IMG/VR virus record: IMGVR_UViG_3300028840_001858
Location: 1-47,577 of that record
From: a virus
DNA: 47,577 nucleotides
Strand: one strand, 5' to 3'
The notes under the pieces are model-generated. The model ran no database searches and was not told the DNA's origin. It saw only the letters and a list, made by a program, of their open reading frames with translations. The position numbers and the translations under genes were made by a program. The stretch's first letter is position 1. Every line of letters begins with the position of its first letter. Of the stretch, positions 7,028-14,190 are shown in pieces.

Positions 7028-7253
7028 TGGAATCTGTCAATACCCTAATTGTGAGGTCCTTTGGTTTTGGAATCACCAGATTCGCCGCTGCCAGCACCGC
7101 ACGCCCCGCCGCGAGGTACACCTGTTGAATGGTAGCCCCCTGGAGCATACCATACTCAGTGCACTGGTAGACCCCGCTGGGCCCTTTGTAGTCGACCTTC
7201 CAGCGGCCGGTGGTCTCATTGTATTCGATCGTTACTTCTTTTGCTTGTAGCAT
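7020..7253 (-). CDS. Hypothetical small protein
   Basis: 77 residues, beta-strand N-terminus (VTIEYNETTGRWKVDY) followed by an alanine-rich helix. No recognised family. Its ATG has GAGGA 9 bases upstream, just inside the end of the DNA methyltransferase gene. Confidence 0.7.
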   Translation of the reverse strand: MLQAKEVTIEYNETTGRWKVDYKGPSGVYQCTEYGMLQGATIQQVYLAAGRAVLAAANLVIPKPKDLTIRVLTDSNG

Positions 7254-7255
7254 TC

Positions 7256-8377
7256 TTACCAGTCCTCATGCTCGCATCGGAGCCTTGCGATCTCGATGTA
7301 CTTTTCTTCCAGGTCAATGCCGATGGGCCTAAAGCCCTCCTGCATTGCCGCGACCAGGGTCGACCCGGACCCGCAGAAGGGGTCCAGCACGATGCCCGCC
7401 GGGGGCGTGACCATCCGGCACAGCCATTTCATCAAAGCGACCGGTTTCACCGTCGGGTGAAAATTCTTTGCCGGGGTGTGGAGTGAGCCATAGATCCTCC
7501 CGGCCTCGGGATTGTTCATCCCACCCCCGCCCTTGGCCTGGCCCGTCGGGAGCTCTTGGAGGCCGGCATTGCGCTCCGCCTGGGATGCTTTGGCGCAGTA
7601 GAAATAGCGGGCCGCTGAGCCCTCGGACCCTTTGATGGCGGGGCCGCCGTCCCCATCGGCACCATGAAAACCCATACCTTTTCGCACCCCCGCTTTTCTC
7701 GATCCGCTCTTGCTGTTCGGAAACAGATCGACAACTTCGTCGGACCCATCGTGCACGAGGTTTGCTGGCCATCTCTCCCCAACCCTACACCCATCAATAT
7801 TCAAAGCCCCCGTGCCGTGTTCCAAAACATTCCCGGCCACGGTGCCCTTGAAGGGCTTGCGGGCGAGTATGATAGGCTCCCAGGCCGGTTTGAGTGCGGT
7901 GCCCCAGCCTTGCCATTGCGCGGCCTCGGGGGTTGCTGGGGCTGTCTTATAGTATTCTCCACCTTTAAAATCACCGGCCATGCACGATCTTCGGGCCCCG
8001 CTCTTTCCTGACACAACCCCCTCCTCCCGCTCCGCCCCAGCCGCCTTATCAATCGCCTTGCTGACGTCGTGAGACTTCGGAAACCCCGAGCCATAAACCC
8101 ACATCAAACAATCACGGATCTCAAACCCAGCATCCTCAATCGCGCAGGTCAACCGATGGTACAGCCGGGTCCCACCGAAGGCGGCGAGGTAACCCCCGGG
8201 CTTGAGCACTCGGAGGCACTCGGCCCAGTAGTCGACCCCGGGGACTGCGTGGTCCCATTGCTTGCCCATGAACGCCAGACCGTAGGGCGGGTCGGAAACA
8301 ACCGAGTGGACTGATTCTGGTTCCATGTCCTGCATCCGTTCGATGCAATTGCCGTGGATCAGTTTGAAGGTCCACAT
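7256..8377 (-). CDS. DNA N6-adenine or N4-cytosine methyltransferase
   Basis: 373 residues from the ATG at 8377, which overlaps the upstream stop as TGATG and has a G-rich site before it. Motif IV SDPPYGLAF (28-36) precedes motif I LDPFCGSGST (about 332-341), the order of beta-group amino-methyltransferases. A long middle segment (about 120-270), with LNIDGCRVG and HPTVKPVALM, is typical of phage and prophage site-specific methyltransferases. DPPY is common to adenine enzymes and also occurs in N4-cytosine ones, so the base is open. No cognate endonuclease is nearby, which favours protection of phage DNA from host restriction. Confidence 0.92.
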   Translation of the reverse strand: MWTFKLIHGNCIERMQDMEPESVHSVVSDPPYGLAFMGKQWDHAVPGVDYWAECLRVLKPGGYLAAFGGTRLYHRLTCAIEDAGFEIRDCLMWVYGSGFPKSHDVSKAIDKAAGAEREEGVVSGKSGARRSCMAGDFKGGEYYKTAPATPEAAQWQGWGTALKPAWEPIILARKPFKGTVAGNVLEHGTGALNIDGCRVGERWPANLVHDGSDEVVDLFPNSKSGSRKAGVRKGMGFHGADGDGGPAIKGSEGSAARYFYCAKASQAERNAGLQELPTGQAKGGGGMNNPEAGRIYGSLHTPAKNFHPTVKPVALMKWLCRMVTPPAGIVLDPFCGSGSTLVAAMQEGFRPIGIDLEEKYIEIARLRCEHEDW

Positions 8378-8538
8378 CACATCCCCCCACACTCAATCTC
8401 AAGCATGCCCTTGACCACGTCCAGGGCGGTCTCCAAGTGCTTCCGTTCCTCGGGGGACAGCATGGCCTCAATGAGGTCCTCGTTGAGGATGTCCTGCAGT
8501 TTCATTGCTGCGATTGTTAGTTCATTTTGGAATGTCAT
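8377..8538 (-). CDS. Small protein, 53 aa
   Basis: 53 codons. The ATG has an excellent site (AGGAGGTGA) and is the first gene after a candidate promoter at 8559-8587. The stop overlaps the methyltransferase ATG. The product is helical and amphipathic (MTFQNELTIAAMKLQDILNE at the start) and ends in ECGGM, encoded by the next gene's ribosome-binding site. Function unknown. Confidence 0.75.
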   Translation of the reverse strand: MTFQNELTIAAMKLQDILNEDLIEAMLSPEERKHLETALDVVKGMLEIECGGM

Positions 8539-8558
8539 CACTCACCTCCTACCTATCA

Positions 8559-8587
8559 ACACTACCAGCCCCCGAAGCCCCCGTCAA
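8559..8587 (-). promoter_or_regulatory. Candidate sigma70-type promoter
   Basis: TTGACG (8582-8587), 17 bases, TAGTGT (8559-8564). The -10 is weak. It lies immediately after the T-tract of a terminator hairpin and about 20 bases before the start codon of the 53-aa gene, so it would restart transcription for that gene and the methyltransferase. Confidence 0.5.
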
Positions 8588-8630
8588 GAAAAAAGTGCCC
8601 CCGAGCTACTTTTTATTTTCACTCGGGGGC
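8588..8630 (-). terminator. Rho-independent terminator
   Basis: On the minus strand GCCCCCGAG (8630-8622), a 16-base loop, CTCGGGGGC (8605-8597), then AC and TTTTTT. The 9-bp GC-rich stem is perfect. It ends the transcript carrying TnpB and the Lar-like gene. Confidence 0.8.
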
Positions 8631-8673
8631 GCGACCAGGTGCGGGTTGCCCTTGCGGGCCTCTCGAGGGTTAG

Positions 8674-8916
8674 TCAGACGCCCCCGCCGGCGCCACCTTT
8701 TCTTAGGAGTAGGTTCCAAAGACGTATTGATTCTTCCTCAGTCCCACTTGCTGACATTACAATAATACCGCAAATCATGCATGCCACCGCCGGGTCATTT
8801 TGGTCCTCGTCAGAGTAGCAAACATCAACACTGTAACTTTCACATATAGGGCACTTTTTTGGAAAGTGCTCATTTATTTCGTCGAAAACGTCCGCTGGGA
8901 TTCGTATTTCTTTCAT
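8674..8916 (-). CDS. Lar-like restriction alleviation protein
   Basis: 80 residues. The N-terminal CPIC-x-SYSVDVCY and VACMIC cysteine pairs and the C-terminal TEEESIRLWNLL segment follow the pattern of the Lar family (CPFCG, C-x2-CG, then T-x-E-E-A-I-x-x-W-N). Members of that family reduce type I restriction of unmethylated DNA in enterobacterial prophages. Here it follows TnpB with an ATGA overlap and precedes a terminator. The first pair lacks the usual glycine, so the assignment is by overall pattern. Confidence 0.7.
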   Translation of the reverse strand: MKEIRIPADVFDEINEHFPKKCPICESYSVDVCYSDEDQNDPAVACMICGIIVMSASGTEEESIRLWNLLLRKGGAGGGV

Positions 8917-9941
8917 CTCAATCCTCTCCTCAATATATTCCGCGCCGCTCCGAGGTCCCTGTCGACCCCACAGCCGCAGCGCTCGCAGTCCAGCACCCGG
9001 TCCGACAGGGTGAGCTCATCAGCCCGCCAGCCACAAATGCTGCAGTCCTTCGACGTGTAAGCTGGATTCACCTTTATCACCTCCCGACCGGCGCGCTCGG
9101 CCTTGTACTCGAGCAGGGTGAGGAATCGCCCCCAGCCTGCCCATGCCACTCGCTGCCCGATATAACCACTATGCCGTGACATTCGGGCAATGTCAAGTTT
9201 TTCAAGCACAATTATATCCCATCGGTCCACGAGCCGTCGGCTGAGCTTGTGCATGAAGTCCTGGCGGCGACGTCGCCAGCGCCTCAAATGGTGGAGATAG
9301 CGTCGGTCTGGGTTGCGTCTGAGTCTTATCCGTTCCCGCAGTTGCTCAGGGGTGAGGGTCGGGATGTGGTGGCGCTCCCCGTTGCTGAGGGTTGCGAAGG
9401 TTGATAGGCCCAAATCCACACCGACGGCCGTGAACCTCCGGGCTGGATGCACCAGGGCCGCCGGTCGCTCGACTGTAAGCCCATAGAACCAATCCCCCAG
9501 GCGGTCCACCCAGACGGTTAAGGTCTTAACCCCCTCCTCCGGCATCGACCCCCGGACCCGCACCTGACCGAGCTTCGGCACCCGCAGCAGCCCCCCTGCC
9601 GGCACGGCTCGATACTGGGGGTAGGTCATTGAGACCACGTTGTCCTTCGGCACCGGTCGGTCACTCAGGCCTTTGTAGTACCTGGACCAGGCCTGGTCCA
9701 GCCGGCGCGCCACGTTCTGCAGGGCCTGGGAGTGACACAGATAGAGCTCGGGCATGGTCGTGCGCTTGAGTTGAGTGATCTGGGCCGTCAGGGTGTAGTT
9801 GCTGAGGGGCTTGTCATTATCTAATGTGATTGCCAGGAGGCGGTTGTAAAGCCTCGTGCTGGCCTCCAGTTGAGCGTTGAGCGCCGTCCGCTGCGCCGGG
9901 GTGGGATACAATCGGCCCTTGTAGGTGAGCCTATTCGTCAT
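8913..9941 (-). CDS. tnpB: TnpB-type RNA-guided endonuclease (OrfB, IS605 family)
   Basis: 342 residues from the ATG at 9941. All RuvC acidic residues are present: Asp176 (GVDLGLST), Glu247 (IVLEKLD) and Asp327 (GVDRDLGAARN). The zinc ribbon is intact (Cys300, 303, 319 and 322). TnpB normally lies in IS200/IS605 elements and cuts DNA guided by an RNA from the element's right end. Here no transposase, no palindromic ends and no spare flanking DNA are visible: the start overlaps the upstream gene by 11 bases and the stop overlaps the Lar-like gene in ATGA. This looks like a TnpB kept as an operon gene. Any guide RNA would have to lie within the TnpB 3' end and the Lar-like gene. Confidence 0.93.
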   Translation of the reverse strand: MTNRLTYKGRLYPTPAQRTALNAQLEASTRLYNRLLAITLDNDKPLSNYTLTAQITQLKRTTMPELYLCHSQALQNVARRLDQAWSRYYKGLSDRPVPKDNVVSMTYPQYRAVPAGGLLRVPKLGQVRVRGSMPEEGVKTLTVWVDRLGDWFYGLTVERPAALVHPARRFTAVGVDLGLSTFATLSNGERHHIPTLTPEQLRERIRLRRNPDRRYLHHLRRWRRRRQDFMHKLSRRLVDRWDIIVLEKLDIARMSRHSGYIGQRVAWAGWGRFLTLLEYKAERAGREVIKVNPAYTSKDCSICGWRADELTLSDRVLDCERCGCGVDRDLGAARNILRRGLR

Positions 9942-10275
9942 TCCAGCGCTCAATCTCCGCCCTGAGAATACGTTCAGCCGTCAGTTTATTTGACCACACG
10001 CACCCGTCGAATGCGTCTCGGATCACTTGCTTGAGGTGTTTGACCTCCAAGGAATCTTCCATACGAACATACTGGACCTCGCCTTTAGATCTGTCGTCGT
10101 ATTTATATCTCAAACTTTTGGTGTATCGGTCCTCTGGAGACGCCCCCGCAAGTTCGAAAAATGTCAAACTAATACGCCCGACCTCTCGGTCGTCCCAAGG
10201 TTCGTCTATGTCTCGGACTATGTCCCCAGGCCGGAGATCACTCCACTCTACTCGTACCCAATCTTTATGACTCAT
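9931..10275 (-). CDS. 'DLRPGD' family small protein
   Basis: 114 residues, function unknown. The N-terminal module (WVRVEWSDLRPGDIVRDID, residues 6-24) is shared with at least four other genes of this arm (10473, 10793, 11074 and 15744). The C-terminal LKQVIRDAFDG...ERWNDE segment is shared with the gene at 10265-10486. The gene thus joins two locally mobile modules. The W-x4-W-x-DLRPGD motif suggests a small beta-barrel, but this is inference. Confidence 0.75.
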   Translation of the reverse strand: MSHKDWVRVEWSDLRPGDIVRDIDEPWDDREVGRISLTFFELAGASPEDRYTKSLRYKYDDRSKGEVQYVRMEDSLEVKHLKQVIRDAFDGCVWSNKLTAERILRAEIERWNDE

Positions 10276-10486
10276 CGTCTTCCTCCCATGAGTTGATTTC
10301 GTCTTCGAGAGGCTTTATCCCACAGCCCCAATAAACTTGACAGTCCCTCGCATCTCGAATCACATCTTTCAACCTTTCAATCTCCGCTGCGGCCTCGTCA
10401 TATTCGACCCAGTCGCCGTCTTTTGACGCAACCATAGGATCATACGACGGGCCGTCTTCAAACAATTCCACATCAAACCTTTTCAT
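10265..10486 (-). CDS. Small acidic protein, related C-terminus
   Basis: 73 residues, strongly acidic. Its C-terminal half (IERLKDVIRDARDC...NSWEEDDE) aligns with the C-terminus of the 114-residue gene downstream, but the DLRPGD module is absent. The start has AAGGGAGGTG 6-7 bases upstream. It overlaps neighbours on both sides by 11-14 bases. Confidence 0.7.
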   Translation of the reverse strand: MKRFDVELFEDGPSYDPMVASKDGDWVEYDEAAAEIERLKDVIRDARDCQVYWGCGIKPLEDEINSWEEDDES

Positions 10487-10793
10487 TCTTCACCTCCCTT
10501 TCATACACCTCAAACAACCGGTCACGGGCCTTCATCCACTCCGTGAGGGACACGTGGTCCTGGTAGGACTTGAGGTACTCACCGACGGCGTCGAGCAGTG
10601 TGGGGGTCTCGGGGGTCTCCCAGCGTGAATATTGATTCTCCCCCAGCTTAGGGTCGTCGTGCCGATACCGGCACCAGCGCGCGGGCTCCAATTCGTCGTC
10701 AATGTACATATACCTGTTTCCGATGTGTTCAACGAAACCCTCAAACAGCAGGTCCCCAGGCCGGATGTCCTTCCATTCCACATCAACCCACAT
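10473..10793 (-). CDS. 'DIRPGD' family small protein
   Basis: 106 residues from the ATG at 10793, which overlaps the upstream stop as TGATG and follows GGAGG at 6 bases. WVDVEWKDIRPGDLLF (2-17) marks the shared module, and EHIGNRYMY (about 22) resembles EHIGNDYFK in the 15744 gene. The C-terminal half is helical with DRLFEVYEREVK. Function unknown. Confidence 0.75.
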   Translation of the reverse strand: MWVDVEWKDIRPGDLLFEGFVEHIGNRYMYIDDELEPARWCRYRHDDPKLGENQYSRWETPETPTLLDAVGEYLKSYQDHVSLTEWMKARDRLFEVYEREVKNEKV

Positions 10794-11077
10794 CACTCAC
10801 CTCCCTGCACGTTCATCTTGATCTCACCCCCGCAGTGGGGGCAGCGGCAATCGAACCGGACGGGCTTGGGGCTGGCACGGACCCAGAAGTATCCCGCTTC
10901 TTCGAAAGTATGCTGGCACCCACTGTAAACCCCAGTGGCATAAACCACTCCCGCGTCAAAATCCGTGAACTTAACGCTGAAAGTAATTCCGTCATTCATC
11001 CCGTTCGCGTCAGCCATCCACCAAAACTCATCGCCCGGGCGGAGGTCCTCGAAGTTTGTCAGTTTCCATTGGCTCAT
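10793..11077 (-). CDS. 'DLRPGD' protein with C-terminal zinc knuckle
   Basis: 94 residues. The N-terminal WKLTNFEDLRPGDEFWW module is followed by a beta-rich middle and a C-terminal CRCPHCGGEI motif. It ends in VQGGE, where GGE is encoded by the ribosome-binding site of the next gene. Start overlaps the upstream stop in ATGA. Function unknown. Confidence 0.75.
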   Translation of the reverse strand: MSQWKLTNFEDLRPGDEFWWMADANGMNDGITFSVKFTDFDAGVVYATGVYSGCQHTFEEAGYFWVRASPKPVRFDCRCPHCGGEIKMNVQGGE

Positions 11078-11856
11078 TTGCTCGCCTCACAATTTCCTTT
11101 GCAATCAATCCCGTACTCCCCGACGTAGGCCGGAGACCCGCAATGGTAGCAGGTATGGGGGTAGTCGTCGATGACCTTTGGTGCTGGGGGGCTCGGCTCA
11201 CGGATGGTTCTTTTGGTGTAGTAAGTGACTGATCCGTCCACATAGTATGCCCCAGTGTGCCTATTGATGGGGTCTCTGACCGCAACTATTTTGGGGTCTG
11301 GGTAGTACTTGACGAACTCGAGGACTGTTGGTGTATTCTCAAGGTCGGCGGGGTCATTGGTTCTCACAATGAGACTGCCAGGGCTGAGGGTGCTGAGGTC
11401 ACACTTGACCCATTCCATTGGGGCCTGCGCAGGGACGGTTCCAAGAGACACGTTGACCTTCACAGCCTTCGTAATAGCCTCCCAGCGCTCGAATGTTTGC
11501 ATGGACGCAGTCCACAGATCCCCCGGGAACATCGTGGTCGGATCCACATACACCATACCCCCGTCCATCCTTCTGAACACCGTCTCAGACCCAGCCTTGC
11601 CCACGACTCGGATTTTGTCCCCTGGGACCATGTCCTCCGGCTTGCACTCTTTCCACGCCCCCACAGGCTCCTCCCAGCACTCGAAGCGGTCCTCCTCTCG
11701 GATGGTATAAGAGATCGCCATCGCCGAACCTTTCTCCCGAACCATTATAACGTCCCTCTTTCTGATCATGACAATGTACTCAACCCCCGCTAGCCCACCC
11801 AAAAACCGCACCCGGTCACCTACTTTAATGTCTTCGTTATCTACTAAGGTCCACAT
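11074..11856 (-). CDS. Three-module 'xGD' repeat protein with zinc knuckle
   Basis: 260 residues from the ATG at 11856 (AGGGAG 9 bases upstream). It contains three diverged copies of the local module: MWTLVDNEDIKVGDRVRF (1-18), W-KECKPEDMVPGDKIRV (about 64-82) and MEWVKCDLSTLSPGSLIVR (about 147-165). A C-terminal C-x2-C...C-x3-C zinc knuckle (CYHCGS) follows. Tandem modules in one protein suggest a chain of small domains, each with the W-x(8-10)-GD core. The product and target are unknown. Confidence 0.75.
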   Translation of the reverse strand: MWTLVDNEDIKVGDRVRFLGGLAGVEYIVMIRKRDVIMVREKGSAMAISYTIREEDRFECWEEPVGAWKECKPEDMVPGDKIRVVGKAGSETVFRRMDGGMVYVDPTTMFPGDLWTASMQTFERWEAITKAVKVNVSLGTVPAQAPMEWVKCDLSTLSPGSLIVRTNDPADLENTPTVLEFVKYYPDPKIVAVRDPINRHTGAYYVDGSVTYYTKRTIREPSPPAPKVIDDYPHTCYHCGSPAYVGEYGIDCKGNCEASK

Positions 11857-11857
11857 C

Positions 11858-12391
11858 TCAATCATCTCCCTTCTGCGCCAGCTTGCGGCGCCTTTGGTAC
11901 GCGTACCACTTTGAACTGCAGCTCTTGCACCTCCGAGCCCGGCCGTCGGGACAGCCATTGTCCCGGGAGAACATTTTCATAGCCTTGACCTTCCCGCAAG
12001 TGTTGCACTCTTTCGATTTTGCAAGCCCCAGGGACCCAAATCTCGAATTCAACTTGATACTCCGCCGCTTCCTCCGCTGCCGAGCCCGATCCAACCTGCA
12101 CATCTTGCACACTTGGTCGAAACCGCCAGGCTTCTTCCGGTCCCGGTGCCAATACCTTGGCATCAGGGCCTTTTCGTCCTGGCACCACTCACAGACCCGC
12201 ACCGGACCACTTGAGGTGCTCTTCTTAGGCGTTCTCTTGCACATGCAGACCGCGCAATACGGATCCCACATCCCAAGGTAGTCCTCGTCAGTATTCAGGG
12301 TCCAGTGGCGTTCTGTGAGCGGCAGGACCATTTGACACGACGGGCAGAACTCCATTCCGTCCGGGAGCTTCTTTCGATACCGTCTGGCCAT
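11858..12391 (-). CDS. Triple zinc-ribbon protein
   Basis: 177 residues from the ATG at 12391 (GGAGG 8 bases upstream). It has three tandem modules of C-x2-C, about 20 residues, C-x2-C: FCPSCQ...YCAVC, VCEWCQ...VCKMC and ECNTCG...RCKSC. Basic linkers (RQRRKRRS and YQRRRKL) separate or follow them. The third module resembles the zinc finger often found next to phage HNH nucleases, but no HNH motif is present here. DNA binding is inferred. Confidence 0.75.
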   Translation of the reverse strand: MARRYRKKLPDGMEFCPSCQMVLPLTERHWTLNTDEDYLGMWDPYCAVCMCKRTPKKSTSSGPVRVCEWCQDEKALMPRYWHRDRKKPGGFDQVCKMCRLDRARQRRKRRSIKLNSRFGSLGLAKSKECNTCGKVKAMKMFSRDNGCPDGRARRCKSCSSKWYAYQRRRKLAQKGDD

Positions 12392-12404
12392 GTCTCTCAC
12401 CTCC

Positions 12405-12956
12405 CTATTTAATGTATTCGATCAGTTTGCTCAATTGCCACTCCCTTTCGGCAACCCAAGCTCTTTCAGCGTCCCCAGCGGCCCCAGCGTCCCAAGCAGC
12501 GGCCCCAGCGTCCCAAGCGGCGTCCCGAGCGGTGGCCCAAGCGGCGTCCCAAGCGGCGGCCCCGGCGGCGGCCCGAGCGGCCCGAGCGGCCCCGGCGGCG
12601 TCCCAAGCGGCGTCCCAGGCGGCGGCCCGAGCGGCTCTCAATTCCTCCAGAGTAGTCTCCCCTTTGGCGTATGCTCGAGCCACTTCGATCGCCCGCCTTG
12701 GCCGCATATCATCCGGCCGCTCGGCCTCGAAAAGAGGCAGCGCCCGCTCAGCGCAGTCGCATGCGAAAAGAAGAATCACCCGATCGTCTTTGATCAGCTG
12801 CAGCAAAGCCCAAAGCCGGTCCTCTGCCGGAATCGGGAAATGGGCGATCTCGACCAAAGTCACCTGCCTTCGGCCAGCAAAAAGGTCTTCGACCCTCGAT
12901 TGAGTGTACTCTTCACATGGTTCAAGGTCCATAATGTCTTTAACTGTCACTAGCAT
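12405..12956 (-). CDS. Ala-rich WDAA-repeat protein
   Basis: 183 residues from the ATG at 12956 (GGAGG 8 bases upstream), the first gene after a strong promoter. The N-terminal part (1-95) is a mixed alpha/beta region. The C-terminal part (about 98-170) is made of repeated AAWDAA and AARAA units, encoded by GC-rich degenerate repeats at about 12470-12650, and ends in an amphipathic helix. I remember similar alanine/tryptophan/aspartate repeats from uncharacterised phage and bacterial proteins, some labelled putative immunity proteins. Function unknown. Confidence 0.75.
   Translation of the reverse strand: MLVTVKDIMDLEPCEEYTQSRVEDLFAGRRQVTLVEIAHFPIPAEDRLWALLQLIKDDRVILLFACDCAERALPLFEAERPDDMRPRRAIEVARAYAKGETTLEELRAARAAAWDAAWDAAGAARAARAAAGAAAWDAAWATARDAAWDAGAAAWDAGAAGDAERAWVAEREWQLSKLIEYIK
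12470..12650 (-). repeat. Degenerate GC-rich repeat coding Ala/Trp/Asp units
   Basis: Variants of gcggcgtcccaa and gcggcggcccga recur in frame through this segment and encode AAWDAAW and AARAARA units. Copies are imperfect, so this is an old or selected repeat rather than a fresh slippage tract. Confidence 0.75.
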
Positions 12957-12976
12957 GTCTCTCACCTCCTTCAGTC

Positions 12977-13005
12977 ACTTTACCAGCAAGGGGAAGGCGT
13001 GTCAA
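12977..13005 (-). promoter_or_regulatory. Strong sigma70-type promoter
   Basis: TTGACA (13000-13005), 17 bases, TAAAGT (12977-12982). The -35 is perfect. Transcription would start about 15 bases before the GGAGGTGAG site of the Ala-rich gene and drive the accessory genes from 12956 leftward. Confidence 0.75.
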
Positions 13006-13862
13006 GTCCGGTGAGAGTGAAACGAGGGTTTTTTTGTGTTTTTTGCGCCCTGAGGAGTATTCATTCGTATCGGAATGGTTTGGTTGGGTAGGTTTTTTCT
13101 AGTTTTGTTGGATTTTTTAGAGGGGGTCGGATTTTTTTAAAATGTTGAAATTTCGTTAATCCCAGGAAATATATCGGGTTTGCGATATTTGAATGATTCC
13201 GCTGGGTTGGCGGGTCGTTCGGGTCGTGCGATATTCGGGTATTGATATTATTGGTTTATCTTGGGGGGCTAATGATTTTAATGGGTTGCAAGGAATGAAT
13301 AATGTATAAAAAAATGTATGAAAAATAACTTTAAAAAAAGATATGAGCCTAGTGACTTTTTTCAGAACATTGTGTTTTCTCCCTAGCTCAGCAAACCGCA
13401 AACTTTATTTCCGACGAGCAAAAACGTCACGAACTGCCACCCTATCTATACCCTTGAATCCATTAATCTTTTTCAAATAAACTAATATATCAAAGTACTA
13501 TATATCGTAACTAAGTGCATATTTCTATCCTAGCGGAATCCTTGCTGTTTTAGAAACGCAAATAATTGCTGGGGTCAACGAACATGAGACTACGATTGAA
13601 TAGTACGAATAATTATTCAAAAAACCCATAACCTATTGATATTATTCATACTGACCGGTGAGTCTAAAAACCCACCTCTTTGCGATTTCGCGATCCGAAG
13701 TTAAGTATAATAACGATCCACGATAAGTATGTTTCGTGAATGATTTCGGAGGTTTACAAGAAATTTGCGTTCTTTGTCACAACATTTTACGATACTTTTT
13801 TTACAGTATATCTTTAAAAACGGAAGCCCCATTTTTTCCACCAACACTGTAAACTCTATCGG

Positions 13863-13913
13863 GACCCGGGAAAATTTCTCGGTATTGTATCGAGACCCGG
13901 GAAAATTTTTCGG
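13863..13913. repeat. Two 20-bp CCCGGG direct repeats, 31 bp apart
   Basis: gacccgggaaaatttctcgg (13863-13882) and gacccgggaaaatttttcgg (13894-13913) differ at one base. Start-to-start distance is 31 bp, close to three helical turns, as expected for two protein-binding sites on the same face of DNA. Confidence 0.7.
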
Positions 13914-13926
13914 TGTGAAGATTTTG

Positions 13927-14190
13927 CTACAGGTCGCCGGCGTCGGCCGTGCCGGCATCGCAGGGGTCAATGCGGCACCAATCATACTCACCATCCGCAT
14001 CGTGCCAGCAAGCACCATACCCAGTGCATAGGCCCGGGAGCTCTGGTGAGCCAGTAGTGCAGTGAGTGCCTCGAGGTTGCTGGTAGCATTCGGAGGTTTG
14101 GGTGTGGTGTAGGTCGAGGTCGATGGGTAGGTATTCGCAGGCTGTTAGGGTGAGAAATAGGGCGAGGAAACCCGCGTGGTTACTGGGTTT
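13927..14190 (-). pseudogene. Lipoprotein-like fragment lacking a start
   Basis: An open frame here reads as a lipoprotein: hydrophobic run GFLALFLTL, lipobox LTAC (cysteine at about 14145), then a Cys-rich secreted-type region ending in CDAGTADAGDL. No ATG, GTG or TTG with a ribosome-binding site precedes the hydrophobic run in frame. The frame extends upstream to 14400 only through the repeat cluster and terminator. I read it as a gene that lost its 5' end, perhaps when the repeats formed. The acidic DAG-rich tail is reminiscent of lipoproteins of large-genome bacteria, but this does not identify the host. Confidence 0.4.

Noticed and set aside
12412-12903. Long Ser/Ala-rich plus-strand frame opposite the Ala-rich gene
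   Set aside because: It is the mirror of the GC-rich WDAA repeat on the minus strand. There is no ribosome-binding site and no neighbouring plus-strand genes.
13706-13711. TATAAT in the non-coding region as a rightward promoter
   Set aside because: No -35, no TGn extension and no rightward gene downstream. A chance match is likely in AT-rich DNA.
13701-14018. 105-codon minus-strand frame in the non-coding region
   Set aside because: It shadows the lipoprotein-like frame and runs into AT-rich DNA. The protein has no consistent character and no ribosome-binding site.
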